The notes beneath the pieces were generated by a model. The model was not told the origin of the DNA, did no database searches, and saw only the letters and a list, made by a program, of their open reading frames with translations. Shown here piece by piece: positions 1 through 9,189 of a DNA stretch of 64,000 nt (position 1 is its first letter; every line of letters begins with the position of its first letter). A program made the position numbers and the translations under genes. This stretch comes from Variovorax boronicumulans (GTDB lineage Bacteria > Pseudomonadota > Gammaproteobacteria > Burkholderiales > Burkholderiaceae_C). The DNA lies in the NCBI RefSeq assembly GCF_019352895.1, contig NZ_JAAAFX010000004.1, positions 860,714 through 924,713 of the forward strand. The letters are read 5' to 3'.

Positions 1-606
1 GAGCAGCTCCATGAGGCTGCCCAGATCGCGGCTGAAGCGGTGCAGCATGTAATCCAGCACCTCGTCGTTCAGCAGCACGCCGCGCGCATCGGCCGCCTGG
101 CGCAGCACGGAGCGGCGTTCGGCCTCGTCGAGCAGCTGCAAGTGGAACACGTGGCCCCAACCGAGCCGGGTGCGCAGGTCCTCGCGCAGCGCCAGGTCGG
201 CCGGCGGCAGCGCCCCGGCCGCCACCACGCCGCGCTGCAGGGACTGCGCATTGACGAACCAGTTGAAGGCCGCGTGCTGCTGCACCGCGGTGTAGAGGTG
301 CACGTCGTCGAGCACCACCGCGCCCCAGCGCTCGTCGAACTCGGGCGGATGCAGTGTGGCTGCACTCATCCAGCCGACGAGCGCGCCCTGCTCGCGCAAG
401 GCGCTGTGCACCGATTCGAGCAGGTGGGTCTTGCCGCTGCCACTTTCGCCCCACAGGTAGGTCGGCACCGGGGAATGCAGGGTCGGCACATGGGCCTCGC
501 CAAGCCAGACACGCAGGTGACGCACGGCCGCCTCGTTCGGTCCGGCGAAGAAGCCGGACAGACTGGGGACGGTCGAAAGACCGATGTCGAGCACGAGCTG
601 CTTCAT
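1..606 (-). CDS. hda: DnaA regulatory inactivator Hda, C-terminus cut by window edge
   Basis: Hda binds the sliding clamp and DnaA-ATP and stimulates ATP hydrolysis, so switching off initiation after replication starts. The visible 202 codons begin [10 protein letters not shown] and show an AAA+ core: Walker A GESGSGKT at residues 53-60 and a Walker B-like LDDVH near 99-103, as in the DnaA/Hda family. The start is the ATG at 606-604. The reading frame is open through base 1, so the C-terminal part of the AAA+ lid is missing only because the window ends. It is divergent from purM, the order seen in many Burkholderiales. Family assignment is confident; the clamp-binding QL motif at residues 3-4 is consistent with Hda. 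Confidence 0.9.
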   Translation of the reverse strand, partial: MKQLVLDIGLSTVPSLSGFFAGPNEAAVRHLRVWLGEAHVPTLHSPVPTYLWGESGSGKTHLLESVHSALREQGALVGWMSAATLHPPEFDERWGAVVLDDVHLYTAVQQHAAFNWFVNAQSLQRGVVAAGALPPADLALREDLRTRLGWGHVFHLQLLDEAERRSVLRQAADARGVLLNDEVLDYMLHRFSRDLGSLMELL

Positions 607-683
607 CCCTGGAGCGAAGCGGGCGGCAGCCGTGGCAAGGTGGGCACAAATAAGGGGTTCATGGCGAAGGACGCGGCGGCCCT

Positions 684-703
684 TAAAATCGTCATGAATT
701 CTA
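684..703. promoter_or_regulatory. Candidate divergent -10 boxes for purM (+) and hda (-)
   Basis: TAAAAT at 684-689 on the plus strand and TAGAAT (read on the minus strand from 703 to 698) lie 14 bases apart in the 171-base gap between the two divergent genes. Neither has a convincing -35 box 16-18 bases upstream. The call rests on -10 similarity and position only. Confidence 0.3.
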
Positions 704-777
704 TCGGCCCGGATGTTCCGGTCCCCGGTGCCCTGCCTCCCCTCTTCCCGCCCCCGTCTGTCAAGCCTCGCCTGCCC

Positions 778-1818
<1,041 letters not shown>

Positions 1819-1846
1819 CCCGCCCCGACCGACGCGCCCCCGCCAC

Positions 1847-2908
1847 GTGATCGAAGCCCCCGACGCCGTCCGATCCCGTCCCGTGGTGATTGCCAGCTAC
1901 GTGCTGATCGCCGCGGCCCTGTTGCTGGTCATGTGGCAGGGCCTGCTGCCCGGCCTGCTGTGCGTCTGCATCGGCTTCCTGGCCACGCGCTGGTTCGCAC
2001 GCGTGATCGACGCCGGCCTGCGGCGCAGCCGGCGCGTCAAGACCGTGCCGCGCATCGGCGCCCCCACCTCGCCGACCGCGCGCACCCTCGCGGCCACGCT
2101 GGTCATGCTGGCACCCATCGCGCTGATGGCGCTGGCCTTCTCCGAGGCGCGCGACTTCGTGCTCAACGCCTCGGAGCAGTACCGTGAACTGCTCGACTAC
2201 ATCGCGCGCACCGTGCTCGAGCTGCGGCTCAAGCTGCCGCCCGAGGTGGCGATCTACCTGCCCGAGGGCGCGGCCGAGATCCAGCGCGTGATCGCCGGCT
2301 ACCTGCGCGCGCAGGCCGGCGCGCTGGCGCTCACCGGACGCGCCTGGCTCGGCGGCCTGCTGTTCGCCTACGTGGGCCTGATCGTGGGCTCGCTCGCGGC
2401 CGTCGCGCACGCGGCCCTGACCCGTCGCCCGCTGGCCCAGCAGCTGCACCGGCGCATCACGCTGTTCGGCGAGACCTTCGGCCAGATCGTCGCGGCCCAG
2501 TTCTGGATCGCGGCCTTCAACACCTTCCTGACCGGCATCTTCCTGCTGTTCCTGCTGCCGCTGTGGGACCTGCGCCTGCCCTACACGCCGGCGCTGATCA
2601 CGCTGACCTTCGTCGCCGGCCTGGTGCCGATCGTGGGCAACCTGCTGTGCAACGTGGTGATCACGGTGGTCGGGCTGTCGGTGTCGCCGGTCACGGCGCT
2701 GGCCTGCCTGGGCTTCCTGATCCTGATCCACAAGGCCGAGTACGTGATCAACGCCAAGGTGGTGGGCAGCCGCACGCAGATGGCCGTCTGGGAGCTGCTG
2801 GCCGTGATGTTCGTGGCCGAGGCGGTGTTCGGGCCCGCAGGCCTGGTGGCGGCGCCGCTGTTCTACGCCTACCTCAAGAAGGAGCTTCAGGCCGCGCAGC
2901 TGGTCTGA
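1847..2908 (+). CDS. AI-2E / PerM family membrane protein
   Basis: This is a polytopic inner-membrane protein of the AI-2E transporter (PerM) superfamily, whose members export autoinducer-2 or exchange ions; the substrate here is unknown. The 353-residue product starts with hydrophobic segments (VVIASYVLIAAALLLVMWQ), has a central soluble stretch around 100-170, and ends in the family-typical block of membrane segments with VAGLVPIVGNLL and HKAEYVINAKVVGSR. The start is taken as the GTG at 1847, 28 bases after the purM stop. An upstream in-frame start would overlap purM and read through proline/arginine-rich shadow sequence. It is probably co-transcribed with purM. Confidence 0.8.
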   Translation: MIEAPDAVRSRPVVIASYVLIAAALLLVMWQGLLPGLLCVCIGFLATRWFARVIDAGLRRSRRVKTVPRIGAPTSPTARTLAATLVMLAPIALMALAFSEARDFVLNASEQYRELLDYIARTVLELRLKLPPEVAIYLPEGAAEIQRVIAGYLRAQAGALALTGRAWLGGLLFAYVGLIVGSLAAVAHAALTRRPLAQQLHRRITLFGETFGQIVAAQFWIAAFNTFLTGIFLLFLLPLWDLRLPYTPALITLTFVAGLVPIVGNLLCNVVITVVGLSVSPVTALACLGFLILIHKAEYVINAKVVGSRTQMAVWELLAVMFVAEAVFGPAGLVAAPLFYAYLKKELQAAQLV

Positions 2909-3044
2909 GCCTTCGCTCGTTCTCTCCTTGTTCCCGCGACGGCGGACGGGTCTTGTCTGGACGCCGTCACGGCGCCTTGCTACGCTTTGTGGACGGCGTA
3001 CACAAATCGCGCCGCGCCCCCACCCCACCCGCCAAGGAGCGTCC

Positions 3045-3470
3045 ATGTCTTCCTTCAATGCCTACCTTTTCTTCGACGGCACCGCGGCCCAGGCCATGCC
3101 CTTCTACAAGAGCGTGCTCGGCGGCAAGCTCGAGGTCATGACTTACGCTCAGATGCCCGGCGGCGAGGCCGACAAGCTGTCGGCCACCTCGGCGGCGCGC
3201 GTGATGCATGCCTGCTTGACCTTCGATCACGGCGCGCTGATGGCTTCCGACGACATGGAGGGCAAGCCCTACGACCCGATGAAGGGCTTCTCGCTCACGC
3301 TCAACTACGACGAGGTGCCCGAGGCCGAGCGCGTGTTCAACGCGCTGGCCGAAGGCGGCACCGTCACCATGCCGCTGGCCAAGACTTTCTGGGCCGAACG
3401 CTTCGGCATGTGCAAGGACCGCTTCGGCACGCCCTGGATGGTCAACGCCGGCATGTCGAAGCCCGCGTGA
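3045..3470 (+). CDS. VOC-family protein, PhnB-like
   Basis: A 141-residue vicinal-oxygen-chelate fold protein of the PhnB/3-demethylubiquinone-9 methyltransferase-like group (glyoxalase superfamily). The opening FNAYLFFDGTAAQAMPFYKS, the central YDPMKGFSLTLNYD and the C-terminal DRFGTPWMVN are characteristic of this group. Members are usually of unknown substrate. The start ATG at 3045 follows a good ribosome-binding site (AAGGAG at 3034-3039). It is followed 71 bases later by a DUF1428 gene on the same strand; both encode small cytoplasmic alpha/beta-barrel-like proteins. Confidence 0.85.
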   Translation: MSSFNAYLFFDGTAAQAMPFYKSVLGGKLEVMTYAQMPGGEADKLSATSAARVMHACLTFDHGALMASDDMEGKPYDPMKGFSLTLNYDEVPEAERVFNALAEGGTVTMPLAKTFWAERFGMCKDRFGTPWMVNAGMSKPA

Positions 3471-3541
3471 CGCCACCGATCCACCTGCTGCTGCCGCGCT
3501 GGCGCTTTGCCCCCTGCCCCGATCCCGCAAGGAGACTTCCC

Positions 3542-3904
3542 ATGGCCCGCTATGTCGATGGTTTCGTCGTTCCCGTCCCCAAGGACAAGCTGCCGGCCTA
3601 TCGCCGGATGGCGCAGAAGGCCGGCAAGATCTGGCGCGAGCACGGCGCGCTGGAATACATCGAGTGCGTGGCCGACGACGTGAAGCCGGGCAAGAGCACC
3701 TCCTTCCCGCAGAGCGTCAAGCTGCAGGAGGACGAGGTGGTGGTGTTCTCCTGGATCGCCTACACCTCGCGCAAGCAGCGCGATGCGATCAACGCCAAGG
3801 TGATGGCCGATCCGCGCCTGAAGTCGATGATGGACCCGAAGGCCATGCCCTTCGACACCCAGCGCATGTTCTTCGGCGGCTTCAAGACGCTGGTCGAGCT
3901 GTGA
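3542..3904 (+). CDS. DUF1428 family protein
   Basis: A 120-residue protein of the DUF1428 family (YbaA-like, dimeric alpha/beta-barrel fold), function unknown. Seen features are the start MARYVDGFVVPVPKDKL, the central DVKPGKSTSFPQSVK and the C-terminal KAMPFDTQRMFFGGF, which are conserved in the family. The ATG at 3542 has AAGGAGA about 8 bases upstream. The pairing with a PhnB-like VOC gene on the same strand suggests co-expression. No catalytic residue can be assigned. Confidence 0.88.
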   Translation: MARYVDGFVVPVPKDKLPAYRRMAQKAGKIWREHGALEYIECVADDVKPGKSTSFPQSVKLQEDEVVVFSWIAYTSRKQRDAINAKVMADPRLKSMMDPKAMPFDTQRMFFGGFKTLVEL

Positions 3905-4005
3905 TGTCCTGAATTGATCGACACAGGTCCGGCATGGCACGGACGGCGGGCTTGCCGCCCTGAAGAATAGGGCGCACCATTCCTCCACGCCTTGTGCACC
4001 CTGCC

Positions 4006-4566
4006 ATGAAAACCTGTCTCATAGTGATCGACGCCCAGGAGTCGTTCCGCCACCGCCCCTACAGCACCGAACGCGACATCGGCCCCTACCTGGCGGCCCA
4101 GAACGCGCTCATCGAGGGCTGCCGCGCGGCCGGCGTGCCGATCCTTCGCGTGTTCCACGTCGACGGCCCGGAGCGCAGCGACAACCCCTTCGCCATCGCA
4201 TCGGGCCATGTGCGGCCGCTCGAGGGCCTGGCCGACTTCCAGCCGGCCGCGAGCTTCACCAAGCACCGGCACAGCGCGCTGGTCAACACCGGGCTCGACG
4301 TCTGGCTCACGCAGAACGGCATCGGCCGGATCATCGTGAGCGGCATCCGCACCGAGCAATGCTGCGAGACCACCACCCGCCACGCGTCCGACCTCGGCTG
4401 GCAGATCGACTACGTGCTCGACGCCACGCTGACCTTCGACATGACGCAGCCCGACGGCCGGCCGCTGCCCGCCGCCGACATCAAGGCCCGCACGGCCACG
4501 GTGCTGCAGGACCGCTTCGCGGATGTCTGCAGCGTGACGCAGGCGCTCGAACGCGCGGTCGCATGA
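4006..4566 (+). CDS. Isochorismatase-family cysteine hydrolase
   Basis: A 186-residue cytoplasmic amidase-like hydrolase of the isochorismatase/nicotinamidase superfamily. The expected Asp-Lys-Cys triad is present: Asp in VIDAQESF (near residue 8), Lys in FTKHRHS (near 85), and Cys in SGIRTEQCCETTTRHA (near 120). A GTG at 3994 is in frame, but the ATG at 4006 gives the standard start MKTCLIVIDAQ. It lies 32 bases before a GlxA-type regulator, a common arrangement in which the regulator controls the hydrolase. The substrate cannot be read from the sequence. Confidence 0.87.
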   Translation: MKTCLIVIDAQESFRHRPYSTERDIGPYLAAQNALIEGCRAAGVPILRVFHVDGPERSDNPFAIASGHVRPLEGLADFQPAASFTKHRHSALVNTGLDVWLTQNGIGRIIVSGIRTEQCCETTTRHASDLGWQIDYVLDATLTFDMTQPDGRPLPAADIKARTATVLQDRFADVCSVTQALERAVA

Positions 4567-4598
4567 CGTTGCGCGCGGTTCGCCCGGCCTGAGTGGAG

Positions 4599-5579
4599 AT
4601 GGACCCGATCCGCGTCGTCTTCGTGCTGCTGCCCCACAGCCTGGTGCTCGACTGGGCCGGCCCGGCCGAGGCGCTGCGCATCGCCAACCAGCTGCTGCGC
4701 GCCGCGGGCCAGCCCGCACGCTTCGAGATCGCGTTCGCGAGTCCGCGCCCGACCTCGGTGGGCTCGGTCGGCATCACGATCTCCGGCCTGTCCGCGCTGC
4801 CGCCACCCAGCGATCGTCCGGGGTGGATCGTGCTGGTCGGCCTGCCCGGCGGCACGCTGGCCGTCGACACGCCCGAAGCACAGGAGCTGCTGCACTGGCT
4901 GCGCGGCCAGCGCTTCGAGCGCGGCAAGCTGGAACTGGTCACGATCTGCGCCGGCGCCGTGCTGGCCGCGCACGCGGGCGTGCTCGCGGGCCGGCGCGCC
5001 ACCACCCACCATCACCACCTCGATGAGTTGCGGGCCGTGGAACCGCGCTGCGAGGTCGTGGCCAACCGCGTGTTCGTGCTCGATCCGCCCATCTACAGCA
5101 GCGCGGGCGTGACGACCGGCATCGACCTGGTGCTGCACCGCATCGGCGAGCTCTGCGGTGAAGCCCTGGCGGCGCAGGTCGCGCAGACCATGGTGGTCGC
5201 GCTGCGGCGCGGGCCGCAGGACCCCGAACTCTCGCCCTTTCTTGCGCACCGCCACCACCTGCACGCCGCGCTGCACCGGGTGCAGGACGCGGTGAGCGCC
5301 CAGCCGCAGGAAGACTGGACGGTGCCGCGTATGGCCGAGGTGGCCCACACCTCGCCGCGCCACCTCACGCGGCTCTTCATGGCGCATGCGGGCGTCGCCC
5401 CGCTGGCCTACCTGCGGCGCCTGCGGCTGGCCTCGGCGCAGCTCGCGCTGCAATCCGGCGCCAACGTCACGCGCGCGGCCGAACTGTCGGGCTTCGGTTC
5501 CGACACACAGCTGCGCCGCGCCTGGCGGCAGTTCGGGCTGGCCGGCTCGCCGTCGACGGCGGGCACGCGGCCCCACTGA
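4599..5579 (+). CDS. GlxA-family transcriptional regulator (DJ-1/PfpI plus AraC HTH)
   Basis: A 326-residue regulator with an N-terminal DJ-1/PfpI amidotransferase-like domain (about 1-180) and a C-terminal AraC-type double helix-turn-helix (about 225-320). The nucleophile-elbow-like Cys117 (TICAGAVLAA) and the following TTHHHHLDEL stretch are typical of GlxA/FtrA proteins. The DNA-binding part reads WTVPRMAEVAHTSPRHLTRLF and AAELSGFGSDTQLRRAWRQ. I take the ATG at 4599; a GTG two codons earlier is also possible. It follows the cysteine hydrolase with 32 bases between and probably regulates it. The effector is unknown. Confidence 0.88.
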   Translation: MDPIRVVFVLLPHSLVLDWAGPAEALRIANQLLRAAGQPARFEIAFASPRPTSVGSVGITISGLSALPPPSDRPGWIVLVGLPGGTLAVDTPEAQELLHWLRGQRFERGKLELVTICAGAVLAAHAGVLAGRRATTHHHHLDELRAVEPRCEVVANRVFVLDPPIYSSAGVTTGIDLVLHRIGELCGEALAAQVAQTMVVALRRGPQDPELSPFLAHRHHLHAALHRVQDAVSAQPQEDWTVPRMAEVAHTSPRHLTRLFMAHAGVAPLAYLRRLRLASAQLALQSGANVTRAAELSGFGSDTQLRRAWRQFGLAGSPSTAGTRPH

Positions 5580-5591
5580 GCGGCAGCAGGC

Positions 5592-7820
5592 TCAGCGCGC
5601 GCCGCCGCTGCCTTCGGTCGCGATGGGTGCCGGGCCGGGCGCTGGCGCCGCGGCCGCACGCAGCCATTCCTCGGTGTGCGCGCCCAGCGCATCGATCTGC
5701 AGGGCGATCAGGCCCAGCTGCGTGCGCACCAGCGCGACGGCCTCGTCGGCATCGGGCGCGACCGCCAGCGCCAGCGCCTCGCGCACCGGCTGGCCCGCCG
5801 CACTGCCGCCGGCCTCCGGCGCACCGCGCGCGAAGGCCGCGGCCAGCCCGTCGAGCGCCGCCGCGCCGCCCTCGATGCTCTGCTGCAACGCAGCCGCCGA
5901 ATGCGCCTGCGCCAGCGAGATCCGGTGCGCGCCGAGTGCCGACACATAGCTCAGCAGCGTGTGCGAGCGGATCAGGAAGCGCAGCGCCACGCCCGCGTGC
6001 GGGCGCACCACGCCGGGCTCGCGGAACATGTCGCTGACCGCGGTCGACAGCGCCGCATCGGCGTTGTGGGCGTTGCGCCGCGCGAGCCGGTAGGCCAGGT
6101 CGTCGCGCGCCCCCGAGCGGTACTGGTCGCCGATCTGCCGCAGGTAGGCGGCGTGGGCGCGCATCGCGTCGGCCGCCAGCGCGTTGATGCGGCGCGCGGC
6201 CCAGTGCGGCAGCACCAGCACCATGGCCAGGCCTGCGAGCGCGCTGCCGATGGCTGTGTCGATCAGCCGCGGCCACAGCAGCAGCCCGCTGTCGCCGACC
6301 TGGTTGAAGAACATCAGCACCAGCAGCGTGATCGCGGCGGTCGCGAGCAGGTAGCGGCGGGCGCGCGCGGCGAAGAAGAACACGCCGGCCGCCACGGCCA
6401 CCAGCGACTGCAGCCAGGGCAGCGGGAACAGCGTGAGCACGGCCCAGCCCAGCACCACGCCCAGGGCGGTGCCCGCCACGCGCTGGCCCATGCGCGCCAT
6501 GGTCTCGCCGTAGGTCTGCTGGCAGACGAACAGCGTGGTCAGCAGGATCCAGTAGCCCTGCGCCGGGTGGATCCACTGCATCAAGCCGTAGCCCGCCACC
6601 AGCGCCACCGCGAGCCGCACCGCATGTCGGAACAGCGGTGTGCGCGGCGTGAGCTGGCGCCGCACGCGCTCGACCGCATCGCGTCCGCTGCGCGGCGAGC
6701 GGTCGTAGAGGTCCATGTCGGTGCGGCCGGCCTGCGCCGCGGGCTGGCTCGCGCCCGCGAGCTGGCCGTCGAGCTGTGCCAGGTTGCGCGCCAGCGCCTC
6801 GACCGAGGCCAGCAGCGCGCGCCGCTGCGGCGTGGGGTCGCGCGCGCGTTCGTGCGCGATGGCGCTGCGCAGGTCGGACAGCGCCTGCACGGTCGCACCG
6901 CCCACCACGAAGGGCTCGCGCCGCGCGATCGACAGCGCCAGCCGCTGGCAGGCCTCGCCCTGCAGCGCCAGCACGCGCTGGCAGCGGTAGAGCACGTCGC
7001 TGTGGAAGAAGGCGTCGGCCAGCGCGTTGTAGTCGTCGTGCGAGGAGCTGGCGCGTTCGTGCACGTCCTGCGCGATCAGGTAGAGCCCGCGGTAGCGCGT
7101 GATGCGGCCGGTCGGCACGCGGACGCCGACGCGCCGGAAGATGCTCTCCTTGGCGGCATTGAGTTCGGCCACCACGCGGCTGTTGAGCTGCGCCAGCGAC
7201 AGCCGCTTGCTCTCGATGTCGACGCCGCGCAGCGGCTCGAACAGCGAGGCCTTGAAGCGCACATAGCCGCCCAGCGCATCGAAGAGCCGCACCAGCAGCG
7301 CCTGCACCGGCTCGGCCGGGAACAGCGCGGCCCAGCCCACCGACCAGGCGCCGTACCAGGCCGCACCGGCCAGCAGCAGCGCCACTTCGTGCCAGCGCGG
7401 CTCGGTGGCGGCCACATGGTCGAGGCTCAGCGTGGTGTACATCGCGAGGATCAGCGTGGCATGGCCGATGGCCTTGAAGCGCGCCTCGATCGCGCCCAGC
7501 ATGGTCAGCGCGAAGGCCGAGAACGCCAGGCCGGCGATGAACAGCCAGGGGCGGCCGAACAGCGCCTCGATCGTGAAGGCCATGGCGGCGAAACAGACCA
7601 GCGTGAGTGCCTGCGCGCGCCAGCGGCCCTGCCAGCTGTCGTCGGTCTCGGACAGCGCGCTCGCGATGGTGCCCAGCGCCAGCGGGATCAGCGCATGCGC
7701 CTGGCCCGACAGCACGCAGAACAGCATCAGGCTGCCCAGCGCCAGCAGCACGCGCAGCGGCTGGCCGCCGGCGGCAAAGAGCCAGCGGCGCGGCGACAGG
7801 GTGAGCACGGGATCGGTCAT
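5592..7820 (-). CDS. YccS/YhfK-type FUSC-family inner membrane protein
   Basis: A 742-residue membrane protein of the YccS/YhfK (FUSC) family, related to aromatic-acid efflux pumps such as AaeB; the transported compound is unknown. Two hydrophobic halves flank soluble domains: residues about 12-190 contain roughly six membrane segments, then a cytoplasmic block with KESIFRR, then a second hydrophobic half beginning FRHAVRLAVALVAGYGLMQ with the motif GYWILLTTLFVCQQTYGET. The C-terminus is soluble and Ala-rich. The start ATG (7820) gives MTDPVLTLSPRRWLF. It is convergent with the GlxA regulator (12-base gap) and follows a VOC gene 58 bases upstream. Confidence 0.86.
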   Translation of the reverse strand: MTDPVLTLSPRRWLFAAGGQPLRVLLALGSLMLFCVLSGQAHALIPLALGTIASALSETDDSWQGRWRAQALTLVCFAAMAFTIEALFGRPWLFIAGLAFSAFALTMLGAIEARFKAIGHATLILAMYTTLSLDHVAATEPRWHEVALLLAGAAWYGAWSVGWAALFPAEPVQALLVRLFDALGGYVRFKASLFEPLRGVDIESKRLSLAQLNSRVVAELNAAKESIFRRVGVRVPTGRITRYRGLYLIAQDVHERASSSHDDYNALADAFFHSDVLYRCQRVLALQGEACQRLALSIARREPFVVGGATVQALSDLRSAIAHERARDPTPQRRALLASVEALARNLAQLDGQLAGASQPAAQAGRTDMDLYDRSPRSGRDAVERVRRQLTPRTPLFRHAVRLAVALVAGYGLMQWIHPAQGYWILLTTLFVCQQTYGETMARMGQRVAGTALGVVLGWAVLTLFPLPWLQSLVAVAAGVFFFAARARRYLLATAAITLLVLMFFNQVGDSGLLLWPRLIDTAIGSALAGLAMVLVLPHWAARRINALAADAMRAHAAYLRQIGDQYRSGARDDLAYRLARRNAHNADAALSTAVSDMFREPGVVRPHAGVALRFLIRSHTLLSYVSALGAHRISLAQAHSAAALQQSIEGGAAALDGLAAAFARGAPEAGGSAAGQPVREALALAVAPDADEAVALVRTQLGLIALQIDALGAHTEEWLRAAAAPAPGPAPIATEGSGGAR

Positions 7821-7878
7821 GGGGTCTTGCTGCAGGATGCGTGCCACGCCGTGGCGACGCGCTTCGGCAAGGTGACGC

Positions 7879-8280
7879 TCAGAGGTAGCCGCAGAAGCGC
7901 AGCACGTGGCCGTCGGGCTCGCGGATCGCGAACTCGCGCAGGCCCCAGGGCTGCGACGTGGGCGGCTCGATGATGTCGACGCCACGTTGAAGGTAGGCCG
8001 CATGCAGGCCGTCGAGGTCATGGCCGACGTGGATCACGATCTCGCCGCGCCAGGGCCGCGCCTCGCGCGTGTTGCATTGCCACAGGCGGATGTAGACGGG
8101 GTCGCCGTAGCTGCGGTCGCCCTTCTTGACTCTGGCGTAGCTGGGCGGCTCGCCGGCGATGAAGTCCAGCTCGAAGCCGAGGACTTCGCTGAAATAGCGC
8201 GCCGCACGCGCGGCATCGGCCACCGGCAGCACCGGCTGCACGCCATGGAACTGGTGCCGGGTGCCGAGGTCGACGGCCAT
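7879..8280 (-). CDS. VOC-family (glyoxalase/bleomycin-resistance) protein
   Basis: A 133-residue single VOC-domain protein. It has two beta-alpha-beta-beta-beta modules: VQPVLPVADAARAARYFSEVLGF in the first half and EIVIHVGHDLDGLHAAY followed by GLREFAIREPDGHVLRF in the second. The C-terminal E-PDG-H-F pattern is the usual metal/ligand edge of the fold. Its ATG shares one base with the stop of the upstream SirB1 gene (TGATG), so translation is very likely coupled. The substrate is not predictable. Confidence 0.85.
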   Translation of the reverse strand: MAVDLGTRHQFHGVQPVLPVADAARAARYFSEVLGFELDFIAGEPPSYARVKKGDRSYGDPVYIRLWQCNTREARPWRGEIVIHVGHDLDGLHAAYLQRGVDIIEPPTSQPWGLREFAIREPDGHVLRFCGYL

Positions 8281-9131
8281 CAGCTTCTCGCGCGGCGCAG
8301 CGCCGCCGCCTGCTCGGCCACCGCATCGATGTCGAGCGCATCGTCGGCGTGCCGCAGGTAGGTTTCCAGGTCGCGCACCGCCAGCGCCGTGTGGCCCTGC
8401 GCGGCGTGGGCCAGGCCGCGGTCGCGGTGCTCGGCCCAGGCCTCGGGCAGCAGCGCCACGAGGCGGTCCTGCACCGCGATCACGCGCTGCCAGTCTTCCT
8501 GCGCGCGGTGCACTTCCTTGAGGTTGCGCAGCATGCGGGCGATGATCTCGCGCGGCTCGGCGGGCTGCAGGTACAGGCCCAGCGGGATGTCGAAATCACC
8601 GACCAGCCCGTTGCTGCGCTTGTAGGGCTCGAGGCGCTCGCTGAGCTCTTCGCGCGACAGCGACTTGCCATTGAAGGGGTCGATCACCACCTGCCCCTTG
8701 GGCAGCGTGACCTTGATCATGAAATGGCCCGGAAAGGCCACGCCGCGCGCCTGCAGGCCCAGGCCCTGGGCCAGCTCCATCCACAGCACGGCCAGCGAGA
8801 TCGGGATGCCGCGCCGCGTGCGCAGCACCGCGTTGAGGTAGCTGTTGTCCGGGTCGTAGTAGTCGTTGACGTTGCCGCCGAAGCTCAGGTCGTGGAAGAA
8901 GAACTGGTTGAGCGCGCGCAGCCGGGCCAGCGGGGCCGCATCGGCCGGCAGCCGGCGCTTGAGGCGGGCCAGCAGCTGGTCGATGTCGCCCAGCACCTGC
9001 TGCACGTCGAGTTCGGGGTATTCGTCCTGGGCCAGCGCAGCGGCCGCTTCGAGCAGCGGAAACTGATCGTCGCTCTTGACGAGCGAATCGAAGTATTCGA
9101 GGGCGGTCGGCGCCGAGAAGCTGAACGTCAT
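8280..9131 (-). CDS. SirB1-family protein (transglutaminase-like plus TPR)
   Basis: A 283-residue protein of the SirB1/YchA family, with an N-terminal transglutaminase-like core and C-terminal tetratricopeptide-like helices (about 200-275). Conserved stretches are FFHDLSFGGNVNDYYDPDNS, RRGIPISLAVLWMELA and FPGHFMIKV, which define the family. Function is not established; members often sit near prfA/hemK or, as here, near cell-envelope genes. It is 58 bases downstream of murJ and overlaps the following VOC gene by one base. Confidence 0.88.
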   Translation of the reverse strand: MTFSFSAPTALEYFDSLVKSDDQFPLLEAAAALAQDEYPELDVQQVLGDIDQLLARLKRRLPADAAPLARLRALNQFFFHDLSFGGNVNDYYDPDNSYLNAVLRTRRGIPISLAVLWMELAQGLGLQARGVAFPGHFMIKVTLPKGQVVIDPFNGKSLSREELSERLEPYKRSNGLVGDFDIPLGLYLQPAEPREIIARMLRNLKEVHRAQEDWQRVIAVQDRLVALLPEAWAEHRDRGLAHAAQGHTALAVRDLETYLRHADDALDIDAVAEQAAALRRARS

Positions 9132-9189
9132 GTGGCTTTGTAGAGGAGCGCGAAGGGAGCGTCAAGGCGACAACACCCCGTCGCGCGGG

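Noticed and set aside
40..777. Open frame extending purM upstream to base 40
   Set aside because: It is antisense to hda and has no PurM-like content; the family start is at 778.
5676..7973. 765-residue plus-strand frame opposite the FUSC gene
   Set aside because: Shadow of the real minus-strand gene; no domain, repetitive Arg/His/Gln content.
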